NCBI GenBank assembly: GCA_905210415.1
Contig: CAJLWM010000011.1
Location: 1-39,470, forward strand
DNA from: an uncultured Prevotellaceae bacterium
GTDB lineage: Bacteria > Bacteroidota > Bacteroidia > Bacteroidales > Muribaculaceae
Direction of reading: 5' to 3'
DNA length: 39,470 nt
Shown: positions 31,892-39,470 of the stretch, in pieces
Numbering within the stretch: position 1 is the first letter of the stretch
Layout of the letters: each line of letters begins with the position of its first letter
Notes under the pieces: model-generated
The model's input: only the letters and a program-made list of their open reading frames with translations
What the model was told of the DNA's origin: nothing
Database searches by the model: none
Program-made: the position numbers and the translations under genes

Positions 31892-34090
31892 ATGTGTATG
31901 TATAGGAATTATAAAGTATTAGCTTTTGCGCTTTTAGGCGTAATGGTGGTGCTACTTGCAGTGGGCACAGTGGTGGAGAAGCTACTTGGGAGTTTTGCCT
32001 ACACCTCGCCATATATGGTGGCGCTATGGGCTGCCATTGCTGTAGCGTCGGTGGCTTGCGTGTGGCAAACTCGCCTGTATAAGCGCCCTGCTATTTTTGC
32101 AATCCACGCGTCGTTTTTGGTGATATTGCTTGGGGCGCTTGTCACTTGGCTAACCAAGGAAGAGGGCCGCATTGTGCTTGAGAAGGGCGATGTGGTGAGT
32201 CAGTTTACATCAGAGCGCGGCGATATGGTGTCGCTGCCATTTGAGATTAGCCTCGACAAATTTGAGGTGGTGTATTATCCTGCCACCAACACTCCCGCCG
32301 ACTTTGTGAGTGAAGTGATGGTGAAGGCCGATGGCGAGTCGGAGCACAGCACCGTGTCGATGAACAAACCGTTGTCGCTGCAGGGCTATCGCCTTTTTCA
32401 GAGCGGATATGATGTTCAGGGCGGTGCCACAGTGTTGATGGTAACCTACGATCCTTATGGCACCACGGTGACATATTTTGGATATGTGTTGTTGCTGCTG
32501 TCGTTTGTGGCTTATGCATTCTCGCGTGCTACCGTTATGCGCGTCACTCTATCGCGCATGCGCCGTGGGGCTGTGGCTTTGGTGGCGCTATGCTTCATGA
32601 TTCCTGCTCAAGCTGCCAATGCGCCAAAGGTATTGCCGCAAGATGTGGCAAATAGTTTCTGCGACTTGCTTGTGTTTTACAACGGCCGCGTGTGCATGGC
32701 GCATACCCTTGCCCGCGATTTCACGATGAAGATTAGCGGCAAGACGTCGATTGACGGATTCTCGGCAGAACAGGTGTTCACAGGATGGATGTTTTTCCCC
32801 GATTCGTGGAACGAGGTTGCCGTGGTGAAAGTGAAGAGCTCAGATATTCGCAAAGCCATCGGTATGGATGGTGCATACACATCGGCGAAGAACTTCTTTG
32901 ACGATTACGGCATTTATCGCTTACAATCGATGTCGAGCCACAGCGGTAATGCAATGTCTGCTTCGTCAACGATAGAGATTGACGAGAAAATAAATCTGAT
33001 AAATAGCCTCACAGAGGGCAAGTTGCTCAAACTGTTTCCTTATCGCGATGGCGAAAGCGTTTCGTGGTATGGCTTTGGCGATGCGTTGCCCTACGATATG
33101 GATGCCGATGAGGCGCGGTTCATCAGATTGAGTATGAGCTATTTCACGTCGCTGTGCGTTACTGGCGATTATGATGCAGCGCTTGCTATGGTGGGCAAGT
33201 TGCAGAAGTATCAACGCGAGAAATGCGGTGATGTGCTGCCAAGCGAGCAGCAGTTGATGGCGGAGAATGTTTATAACCAGATGTCGCAAGTGCGTTTGGT
33301 GGCAGCTTTACTGATAATGGTATCGTTGATATTCCTTGTGAATTATTGCGCAAGGGTGGCTAAAGGTCGCCCGCTACAACACTGGGTATCGGTGCTTCGA
33401 GGCACAGTGCTGAGCGTAGTGGCACTATATATCACGACGCTGATAGCGCTCAGGTGGTATGTGAGCGGTCATGTGCCTATGAGCAACGGCTACGAGACTA
33501 TGCTCTTTATGTCGTGGTGTGCATTCCCACTTGCGTTTATTCTTCAGCGATATAGCCGATTGATGTCAATCCTTGCTATGCTTATGAGCGGATTGTGCCT
33601 GATGGTGGCAAGCATCAGCCAGATGAATCCGCAGATTTCGCCACTTGTGCCTGTGCTGCAGTCGCCATTGCTCTGCCTGCATGTGGCTGTGGTGATGCTT
33701 GCTTATTGCCTGCTTGCCTTCATGATGCTTGTGGGCTTGATGGGCGTAGTGATGCGCTATATCGCGCGCAATCACGAGGAGATTGTGTCGTATCTTGCCA
33801 TGATAAGTCAGTCGATACTCGTACCAGCGGTGATAATGCTTGCCATAGGCATCTTTTTGGGAGCCGTGTGGGCAGGATTTTCGTGGGGAAGATATTGGGG
33901 CTGGGACCCTAAGGAAGTGTGGGCGCTGATCACCCTGCTGGTGTATTCTTTGCCGTTGCACACCCGCCGATTGTCGGCATTCACACGTCCGATGGCGTTG
34001 CATATCTTCCTGATTGTGGCATTTTTCTCGGTATTAATCACGTATTTTGGCGTGAATTATCTGCTCGGCGGCCTCCACTCCTACGCATAG
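31892..34090 (+). CDS. ccsBA: CcsBA-type system II cytochrome c biogenesis fusion
   Basis: A 732-aa membrane protein fusing ResB/CcsB and CcsA, the system II haem exporter and cytochrome c synthase. The N-terminal half has four helices plus a periplasmic loop (SLQGYRLFQSGYD is ResB-like), then a large periplasmic segment of about 250 residues. The C-terminal half has GHVPMSNGYETMLF with its external His, a helix with LHVAVVMLAYC, the WWD haem-binding domain WAGFSWGRYWGWDPKEVWAL, and FGVNYLLGGLHSYA. The conserved histidines on either side of the WWD are present. It lies 160 bp after the diheme oxidoreductase and is the last gene before a convergent operon, so it probably serves that cytochrome. 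Confidence 0.92.
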   Translation: MCMYRNYKVLAFALLGVMVVLLAVGTVVEKLLGSFAYTSPYMVALWAAIAVASVACVWQTRLYKRPAIFAIHASFLVILLGALVTWLTKEEGRIVLEKGDVVSQFTSERGDMVSLPFEISLDKFEVVYYPATNTPADFVSEVMVKADGESEHSTVSMNKPLSLQGYRLFQSGYDVQGGATVLMVTYDPYGTTVTYFGYVLLLLSFVAYAFSRATVMRVTLSRMRRGAVALVALCFMIPAQAANAPKVLPQDVANSFCDLLVFYNGRVCMAHTLARDFTMKISGKTSIDGFSAEQVFTGWMFFPDSWNEVAVVKVKSSDIRKAIGMDGAYTSAKNFFDDYGIYRLQSMSSHSGNAMSASSTIEIDEKINLINSLTEGKLLKLFPYRDGESVSWYGFGDALPYDMDADEARFIRLSMSYFTSLCVTGDYDAALAMVGKLQKYQREKCGDVLPSEQQLMAENVYNQMSQVRLVAALLIMVSLIFLVNYCARVAKGRPLQHWVSVLRGTVLSVVALYITTLIALRWYVSGHVPMSNGYETMLFMSWCAFPLAFILQRYSRLMSILAMLMSGLCLMVASISQMNPQISPLVPVLQSPLLCLHVAVVMLAYCLLAFMMLVGLMGVVMRYIARNHEEIVSYLAMISQSILVPAVIMLAIGIFLGAVWAGFSWGRYWGWDPKEVWALITLLVYSLPLHTRRLSAFTRPMALHIFLIVAFFSVLITYFGVNYLLGGLHSYA

Positions 34091-34170
34091 CATCCACCGA
34101 ATCTCGACCTCGTCACACCGAGCAATCCGCTCTGTAGAAAAGACTCAACATATTTTTTCCCCAAAAGCAC

Positions 34171-34217
34171 AAAAAAATAGAGAATGGCAGAATTCCCTCA
34201 ATTCTACACATTCTCTA
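34171..34217 (-). terminator. Intrinsic terminator of the epimerase operon
   Basis: TAGAGAATG (34178-34186) pairs with CATTCTCTA (34209-34217), and AGAATT pairs with AATTCT inside. On the minus strand seven Ts follow (A7 at 34171-34177). Confidence 0.85.
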
Positions 34218-34241
34218 TTACCCTATTTATAATGAAGAAAA

Positions 34242-35423
34242 TTACTTATCTTTACGAGATATATCCTCCAAAGTTTGCCAGCACTGATATAAGCCTCTTG
34301 GCACATGGAAACATCCTTTCCATTTACCTCCCTTTAGTGGCAACAGCACCTCGCCGCGGCGATTGAGATAACCAAACCATTCTGGAGCCTCTTTGTCTTT
34401 AAAATGCGTCCAGACATAGTCGTGCACCTTCTCAAACCATCGCCAGCATTCCTCATTGCCAGTGAGTTTATAGCCTTTGAGCAATGATATCAGCGTTTCT
34501 ATATGCACCCACCATAGTTTTTGATCCCACTCCAACTGTTGTGGCGGGCATCCCTTGCGGTCCATAAAATAGAATATACCACCAAACTCATTGTCCCAGC
34601 CATAATTAATCGACTTCAAAGTTATGTCTACGGCTTTTTCTACAACATCTTTACGTCCAAGTCGTTCGCCAAGGTCCATACAGAACCACATCGCCTCAAT
34701 AGCATGACCTGGGTTGACAAGACGACCATCAAACGAGTCGCTTAGCTGATTGTCTGTAGTCATATTCTCCACAACAAGCCCTAACTCTGGACGATAGAAC
34801 ACATCAAGCACCTCATGCAAGCAAGTGTCGATTGTGCGATTTAAATATTCTGGTTCAATCAAATGCTCAATTTCCAATGCGAGATTGCACAAAATCATAG
34901 GCAAGGCAAAATTCTTCAAATCGCGAGTTCCGGGATGTATTTTGCTCCATTTGCCTTTTGGATTGTCCTTTTTCTTAAGTATGATGTCGAATGTGCGACG
35001 AGCGATATCATTATATTCCTCATTGCCCGTAGCAAGCCCCAACTGCCCGAAAGCGATTGTAGCGAATGTATATGAGAAAATGTTGTACGGTTCCACCAAA
35101 GGTTTTCCCTCTCTATCGAGCGAGAAATACCAATTGAAATTTCCGTCATGACCATGTTTCTTAAGAAATTCTCCGCCATGTATAGCACTTTCAAGCCATT
35201 CCTGACGTTTCTCTAATTTATTGTACAACATCGAGAACAACCACACTTGGCGCCCCTGGAGCCATACAAACTTATCCGTATCATACACTTGTCCATAGCG
35301 GTCAAGACACGTGAAATACCCGCCAAACTCCTTATCTTGCGACTTGTCGAGCCAAAACGGCAACACACTGTCGAGAAGTTCCGACTTATATTGTTGCGCA
35401 AGATTCTGTATCTTATCTTTCAT
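34242..35423 (-). CDS. N-acylglucosamine 2-epimerase (AGE/RnBP family)
   Basis: A 393-aa cytoplasmic (alpha/alpha)6-barrel epimerase. Signatures are KFVWLQGRQVWLFS near the N-terminus, NPGHAIEAMWF, KLWWVHIETLISLLKGY and KGCFHVPRGLYQCW. The GCFHVPR form fits renin-binding-protein-type GlcNAc 2-epimerases rather than cellobiose 2-epimerases (which have a CPYHNSR-type end). It interconverts ManNAc and GlcNAc, a step in sialic-acid use in Bacteroides, where the NanE enzyme is of this type. It is the last gene of an operon with a sugar porter (11 bp upstream) and a DUF4434 protein. Confidence 0.88.
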   Translation of the reverse strand: MKDKIQNLAQQYKSELLDSVLPFWLDKSQDKEFGGYFTCLDRYGQVYDTDKFVWLQGRQVWLFSMLYNKLEKRQEWLESAIHGGEFLKKHGHDGNFNWYFSLDREGKPLVEPYNIFSYTFATIAFGQLGLATGNEEYNDIARRTFDIILKKKDNPKGKWSKIHPGTRDLKNFALPMILCNLALEIEHLIEPEYLNRTIDTCLHEVLDVFYRPELGLVVENMTTDNQLSDSFDGRLVNPGHAIEAMWFCMDLGERLGRKDVVEKAVDITLKSINYGWDNEFGGIFYFMDRKGCPPQQLEWDQKLWWVHIETLISLLKGYKLTGNEECWRWFEKVHDYVWTHFKDKEAPEWFGYLNRRGEVLLPLKGGKWKGCFHVPRGLYQCWQTLEDISRKDK

Positions 35424-35434
35424 ATTAAAATTGT

Positions 35435-36844
35435 TTATTGATTTTTCTTTTTCGTGATTTTCTCGATTTCCTCCAAGCTCAAGCCATTAGTTTCCGGCAC
35501 CAAACGCCACACTATCAGGATGTATGGCACACACATTACCGCAAACAGCAGGAATGTCCCCGTTGGAGCAAGCGTTGACAGCATCCACGGAGTCAATTGT
35601 CCTATCAGATATGTACCAATCCACAACGACAGCCCAGCAATAGACATTGCAAGTCCTCTAACCTTAGTGGGATACATCTCAGAGAGCAACACCCACACAA
35701 CAACGCATATTGATATAGCGCAGCAGAAAATATAAGCTAAGAACACTATCAGCAATACCACAGGCGAGATGCCACAAGTCTGTCCACAGGCGAAATACAC
35801 CGCTATCAGCAACAGCGACACTATCATGCCACCTACACCATAGTAAACCAATTTTTTGCGACCCACTTTATCGATAATCATCAATGCCAAAACGGTTGTG
35901 AGCATATTCACCGAACCGATAAGCACTTGATAGAACAACGAATCGCCGCTCGACAGACCGCTATCGCTGAAGATAGATGGACCGTAATACAGCACCGCAT
36001 TAACGCCCATAAACTGTCCGAGTATTGCTATGGCAACGCCCACAAGCACCATCTTACGCACATTCTTCTGCAACAATTCGCGCCATTCGGTGCGCTTTTC
36101 AGCACCTATCGATGAGCGGATGCCCGAAATCTCTGTTTCCACATCCTCGTTGCTCTCATATATACGTCCAATAACCGAAACAGCCTCGCTTTCACGTCGC
36201 TTAAGCATCAACCAGCGAGGTGATTCAGGAATAAAGAATATTATCAACAGGAATATCATCGCAGGCAATGTCTCAAAGCCAAGCATTCCCCTCCACGATT
36301 CAGCTCCAAAAACCTTCACAACGAGTGAATTACTTGACTCCAAAGCAGTTTGCTCAAATTGCAACAAACCATAGTTAGCCATATAGGCGCCCAAAAATCA
36401 CACCGTTATCGCCAATTGATATAGCGAAACCAATCGTCCGCGATGCTTAGGCACCGACATTTCTGAGATATACAAAGGCGAAATCACAGAAACTATACCT
36501 ATGCCCACACCACCAACAATTCTGTACGCCACCAACTCGGTGAACGATGCCGAAATGGCACAGCCAAAAGCCGAAACAGTAAACAGCAACGCCGACAGTA
36601 TCATCGAACGTTTTCTTCCGATGTTGTCGCCGAGAAGACCCGCTACCGACACACCAAAGATGCTACCCACCAACGCACATCCCACATACCATCCTTTTTG
36701 GAGTGCGTCGAGAGAGAACTGGCATGCAACTGTGTCTATCGTACCCGATATTACTGCCGTATCATAGCCAAACAGGAAGCCACCAACAGCCGCCACTACT
36801 GCGACAAAAGCGACATACCTCATATTTACTTTTCCTACGATCAT
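35435..36844 (-). pseudogene. Sugar porter (MFS) interrupted by an in-frame TGA
   Basis: Together the two parts encode a complete sugar-porter MFS protein of about 469 residues. The first 148 residues have GGFLFGYDTAVISG, the GRKRSM loop and YRIVGGVGIGIVSVISPLYISEM. A TGA at 36398-36400 follows LAITV. Reading continues in the same frame with FLGAYMANYGL, PESPRWLMLKRR, SEMYPTKVRGLAMS and the family end PETNGLSLEEIEKI. One base change (for example GGA to TGA, Gly in relatives) explains it. No shift of frame or loss is seen, so this is a very recent nonsense change, a sequencing error, or a strain polymorphism. Co-transcribed with the epimerase gene. Confidence 0.88.
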
Positions 36845-36866
36845 TATATCTTAGTTTTATGTTTTA

Positions 36867-37928
36867 TCAAATTCCAAAATATTCTTTATATCTATCATAT
36901 AGATGCCCTGCCTGTAGATAAGCCGACTGCGGACTCATAAAATGCGAAAACTCAAAGGTTATAGCCTTGTCATATCCGGCACGCTTGGCAGCCTCCAACT
37001 TCATTCGCAGTTTATCAAACTTTATCGGCAGGAATTTTATCGGCATATCTCGGTCAAACGTTTCAGCATTTGTCCAGCATTTTATTCCATAGCGATCGGC
37101 AAGTTTTTTATTCACCTCAAAAAACGCATCCAATTCATCATAATCAATGTGTCCATCCTGAAAGGCACAAGCATCAATCACATCATGAATTCCTGAGAAA
37201 ATCTCATCCCATTCGCGCTCGTGCTCAGCTATCGACACTGCGTTCTCCTTAGTTATAACCGACGATGAAGCCATAACCGCTTTCTTGCCGTCGATCCACG
37301 GAGAAATCAACGTTGGCAACCCACCTGAAACATCCTTGCACTGCTTTCCCAATGTGTGGAATGCCGAAACAGCACCCTTTGTCTTTCTGGAAATCTCTGT
37401 ACTTACATACCATCCCCCGAAACTCTTATGCTTTGACCCATACTTATTCCACACCTCATCAACCACAAATCGGTTGTGCTCCATCTCCATTGTCATATCG
37501 CCAGTGTCCCAGTAAACGCCCGAGTCATACAATCCGAAATAGAACCTCATTCCATAACGATCAGACAATCGCAAGAACATATCAAGCAAATCAACCGACG
37601 GTGCATAACATCCTTTCCCTATCAGATACTTCGATGGATATGTGACGAACTTCCTATAACCGCAACGAATCATTATCACAGTGTCGATACCTATCGCTTT
37701 CATGTGGCGAAAATCAGCATTCCATTCCTTTTCACCCCAGTTTTGGTGCGGAATATCGTGAGAAATCTCATCCAGAAAAGTACCAGTGATTCTTAGCGCA
37801 TTATTGTTTACTGCGAGCAACGGCTTGACGTCGTCATTAAAGCCAACGCCAGCTCGCAAACTCTGTGGCATCACACTAGCAACACCCAATGCAGCCAAAC
37901 TCTTTAAGAAGTTTCTTCTGTCAAGCAT
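36867..37928 (-). CDS. DUF4434 family exported protein, TIM-barrel glycosidase-like
   Basis: A 353-aa protein with a twin-arginine-like leader (DRRNFLKSLAALGVASVMP), so probably exported. The mature part matches the DUF4434 pattern: RITGTFLDEISHDIPHQNWGEKEWNADF near residue 46, then IGIDTVIMIRCGYRKFVTYPSK, SDRYGMRFYFGLYDSG and, near the end, ITFEFSHFMSPQSAYLQ. The order of strands suggests a glycoside-hydrolase-like TIM barrel, with acidic residues on strand ends (STEIS, NAETFD), but no activity is established for the family. It is the first gene of the operon, 22 bp before the sugar porter, under the promoter at 37958-37988. Confidence 0.82.
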   Translation of the reverse strand: MLDRRNFLKSLAALGVASVMPQSLRAGVGFNDDVKPLLAVNNNALRITGTFLDEISHDIPHQNWGEKEWNADFRHMKAIGIDTVIMIRCGYRKFVTYPSKYLIGKGCYAPSVDLLDMFLRLSDRYGMRFYFGLYDSGVYWDTGDMTMEMEHNRFVVDEVWNKYGSKHKSFGGWYVSTEISRKTKGAVSAFHTLGKQCKDVSGGLPTLISPWIDGKKAVMASSSVITKENAVSIAEHEREWDEIFSGIHDVIDACAFQDGHIDYDELDAFFEVNKKLADRYGIKCWTNAETFDRDMPIKFLPIKFDKLRMKLEAAKRAGYDKAITFEFSHFMSPQSAYLQAGHLYDRYKEYFGI

Positions 37929-37957
37929 TTTTGTCAGTCAATTAGTTTTAAGCCCCA

Positions 37958-37988
37958 CAAAGGTAAAGAATTTTATTATCACACCAAA
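37958..37988 (-). promoter_or_regulatory. Promoter of the DUF4434-porter-epimerase operon
   Basis: On the minus strand TTTG (37985-37988), 19 bp, TACCTTTG (37958-37965). It is about 30 bp before the start and divergent from the ROK promoter. Confidence 0.75.
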
Positions 37989-38034
37989 GGTTTAAACAAA
38001 AATTTTATTAATTCTTTTCTTTTTAATTAAATTA

Positions 38035-38066
38035 TTTGGTTACACCGATTTTTTAAATTTACTTTG
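38035..38066 (+). promoter_or_regulatory. Promoter of the ROK regulator
   Basis: TTTG (38035-38038), exactly 20 bp, TTACTTTG (38059-38066). The AT-rich gap to the divergent promoter holds a TTAATT...AATTAA pair that could be an operator. Confidence 0.5.
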
Positions 38067-38112
38067 TCAACATAAATAGCAGGCTTTAATAAATACATTA
38101 TAATTATACAAA

Positions 38113-39321
38113 ATGATTTCTACTCTAATAAGAGATATACGAAAAGGCACCAAAAACGCAGCGGTGAAGAAGCGCGTCATTTCATTCTTTATGAAAAACG
38201 GCTACTATACCCTGCCCGACTTGGCGAAATCCCTCGGCTTGAGCATCCCCACAATCACCAAGCTTGTGGAGGAATTTGTAAGCATGGGCATCATAGAGGA
38301 GCGCGGCAAGTTGGAAACAAACGGCGGACGCCACCCTGTGCTATATGGATTAAATCCCAATTCGTGCTACTTTGCCGGAGTAGACATCTGCAAAGACTCC
38401 GTGAGCATAGGCCTAATTGATTTCTGTGGCGATATGGTTGAGAGACAAACAGGCATCGCCTATGATTTCGAAAACACTCCCGCAGGTCTTGATCGTCTTT
38501 GCGAAATCATTAAGAATTTCATCGACTCGCTTGACATTGACAAAAACGACATTATTAACATCAACCTCAACATCTCGGGTCGCGTAAACCCAAAATCCGG
38601 TCATAGCTACAGCCGCTTCAACTTCGAAGAGCAATCGCTTGCCGAAGTGCTTACCCGGAAAATCGGCATCCGGTCGTGCATCGAAAACGACACCAGAGCC
38701 ATGACCCTCGGAGAATATACTTTCGGCAATTGTTCAAACGAGAAAGACGTGATTTTCGTGAATATCGGATGGGGCCTCGGCATCGGAATGATTCTCGATG
38801 GCAAAATATATTGTGGTAAATCAGGATTCGCAGGAGAATTTGGCCACATGGTAACATACGACAACGAAATAATGTGCCACTGCGGAAAGAAAGGCTGCCT
38901 TGAGACAGAAGCTTCGGGAATAGCCCTTCACCGCAATCTTATAGAGCGACTCAAGGCTGGAGAAAACTCCATTCTCGCAAAGAAATTCAAAACAGAAGGC
39001 GACGTGACGCTCACCGACATCATAAACGCCGTGAACCGCGAAGACCTCCTTTGCATCGAACTGGTTGAAAACATCGGTCAGCAACTCGGCAGATGGCTTG
39101 CCGGACTAATCAACATTTTCAACCCCGAAAAAGTGATTATCGGTGGCAGTCTATCCCTTACAGGCGACTACATACTACAACCGATAAAGACCTTAGTGAA
39201 ACGCTACTCTCTAAACCTCGTAAACGAAGACACAAAAATAGAGCTTTCGCAACTTGGCGACCAAGTGGGACTGATTGGCGCATGCGCGAATGCCAGATTA
39301 AGAGCTTTCGACAACCAATAA
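38113..39321 (+). CDS. ROK family transcriptional regulator
   Basis: A 402-aa protein of the NagC/Mlc/XylR-type ROK group. Residues about 15-75 form a winged HTH (YYTLPDLAKSLGLSIPTITKLVEEFVSMGIIEERGK-type). The ROK domain follows, with GVDICKDSVSIGLID in place of the usual DxGGT phosphate loop, ENDTRAMTLGE carrying the catalytic-type Asp, GEFGHM, and the zinc motif CHCGKKGCLE. The altered phosphate loop argues for a sensor without sugar kinase activity. It is divergent from the DUF4434-porter-epimerase operon and probably represses it; GlcNAc, ManNAc or a 6-phosphate is a likely inducer (inference). A terminator follows. Confidence 0.9.
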   Translation: MISTLIRDIRKGTKNAAVKKRVISFFMKNGYYTLPDLAKSLGLSIPTITKLVEEFVSMGIIEERGKLETNGGRHPVLYGLNPNSCYFAGVDICKDSVSIGLIDFCGDMVERQTGIAYDFENTPAGLDRLCEIIKNFIDSLDIDKNDIININLNISGRVNPKSGHSYSRFNFEEQSLAEVLTRKIGIRSCIENDTRAMTLGEYTFGNCSNEKDVIFVNIGWGLGIGMILDGKIYCGKSGFAGEFGHMVTYDNEIMCHCGKKGCLETEASGIALHRNLIERLKAGENSILAKKFKTEGDVTLTDIINAVNREDLLCIELVENIGQQLGRWLAGLINIFNPEKVIIGGSLSLTGDYILQPIKTLVKRYSLNLVNEDTKIELSQLGDQVGLIGACANARLRAFDNQ

Positions 39322-39428
39322 TGGCAAAAGACCAACTATCCCATAAAATCATACATACTTAAACAAATAAACAAACCTAAGATAAAAATTATTGCTGTCC
39401 GGTAAAATTTTTTCAAACGAAATAAATT

Positions 39429-39465
39429 AGGGCTGACACTTCTCACGAGGTGTCAGCCCTTTTGG
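39429..39465 (+). terminator. Intrinsic terminator of the ROK gene
   Basis: AGGGCTGACAC (39429-39439) pairs with GTGTCAGCCCT (39450-39460), followed by TTT and a T-rich tail, about 110 bp after the stop. The gap 39322-39428 is AT-rich with nothing else seen. Confidence 0.85.
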
Positions 39466-39470
39466 TTATT

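Noticed and set aside
34242..35423. Cellobiose 2-epimerase
   Set aside because: The C-terminal motif is GCFHVPR as in GlcNAc 2-epimerases, not the CPYHNSR-type motif of cellobiose 2-epimerases.
35435..36844. TGA recoding as selenocysteine or tryptophan
   Set aside because: No selenocysteine insertion element or related genes are seen, relatives have Gly at this position, and TGA is a normal stop for other genes in the window.

Overview
The window looks like chromosomal DNA from a gut-type Bacteroidales, most like Muribaculaceae or Prevotella-like lineages. Three things point there. Most transcription units are preceded by the Bacteroidetes-type promoter (TTTG, about 19-20 bp, then TAnnTTTG). 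The gene content is typical: GH92 and GH130 glycan enzymes, a Wzi-type capsule protein, a system II cytochrome c maturation fusion, imelysin and a TonB receptor with an extended leader. One secreted protein also has a YYNLQG-type C-terminal sorting tail. No rRNA, tRNA or CRISPR array was seen. Family names come from motif recognition by eye; no database search was run.

Layout. 1-560: a capsule-type gene cut short near the left edge. 564-1928: miaB on the minus strand. 2034-12611: a mannose-glycan block with a lipoprotein GH92, a GPH-family symporter, a DnaQ-like exonuclease as a bystander, a cytoplasmic GH130 phosphorylase and two more exported GH92 enzymes. It looks like an N-glycan (mannose trimming, then Man-GlcNAc phosphorolysis) pathway without SusC/SusD. 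12612-12955: an interspersed repeat. 12956-17757: an AlkD-like protein, then a probable operon of a DXS-like TPP enzyme, an AraC regulator (ATGA overlap), a carboxymuconolactone decarboxylase/cupin fusion and an iron-sulfur-type flavoprotein. 17758-21209: two direct-repeat arrays, a DUF2130 protein, a DUF4143 ATPase and a triplicated promoter-like repeat.

21210-25649: a periplasmic thioredoxin-fold protein, a secreted protein with sorting-type tail, a second inverted copy of the 12.7-kb repeat beside a REP-like palindrome, and a TonB-dependent receptor. 25849-34090: an oxygen/iron/redox block. Desulfoferrodoxin and a hemerythrin-LuxR regulator lie on the minus strand, divergent from a plus-strand series of outer-membrane porin, imelysin lipoprotein, diheme oxidoreductase lipoprotein and CcsBA haem-attachment machinery. 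This is the best candidate for a poorly described system: a self-contained cell-envelope iron/electron-transfer module carrying its own cytochrome c maturase. 34171-39465: a minus-strand operon (DUF4434 protein, sugar porter broken by one in-frame TGA, RnBP-type GlcNAc 2-epimerase) divergent from a ROK regulator, probably for amino-sugar or sialic-acid-derived sugar use.

Recurring non-coding themes are strong intrinsic terminators, a repeated intergenic dyad of the form CC-N-AATT-N-GG, and a short repeat family with one copy near 12.8 kb and one near 23.3 kb.
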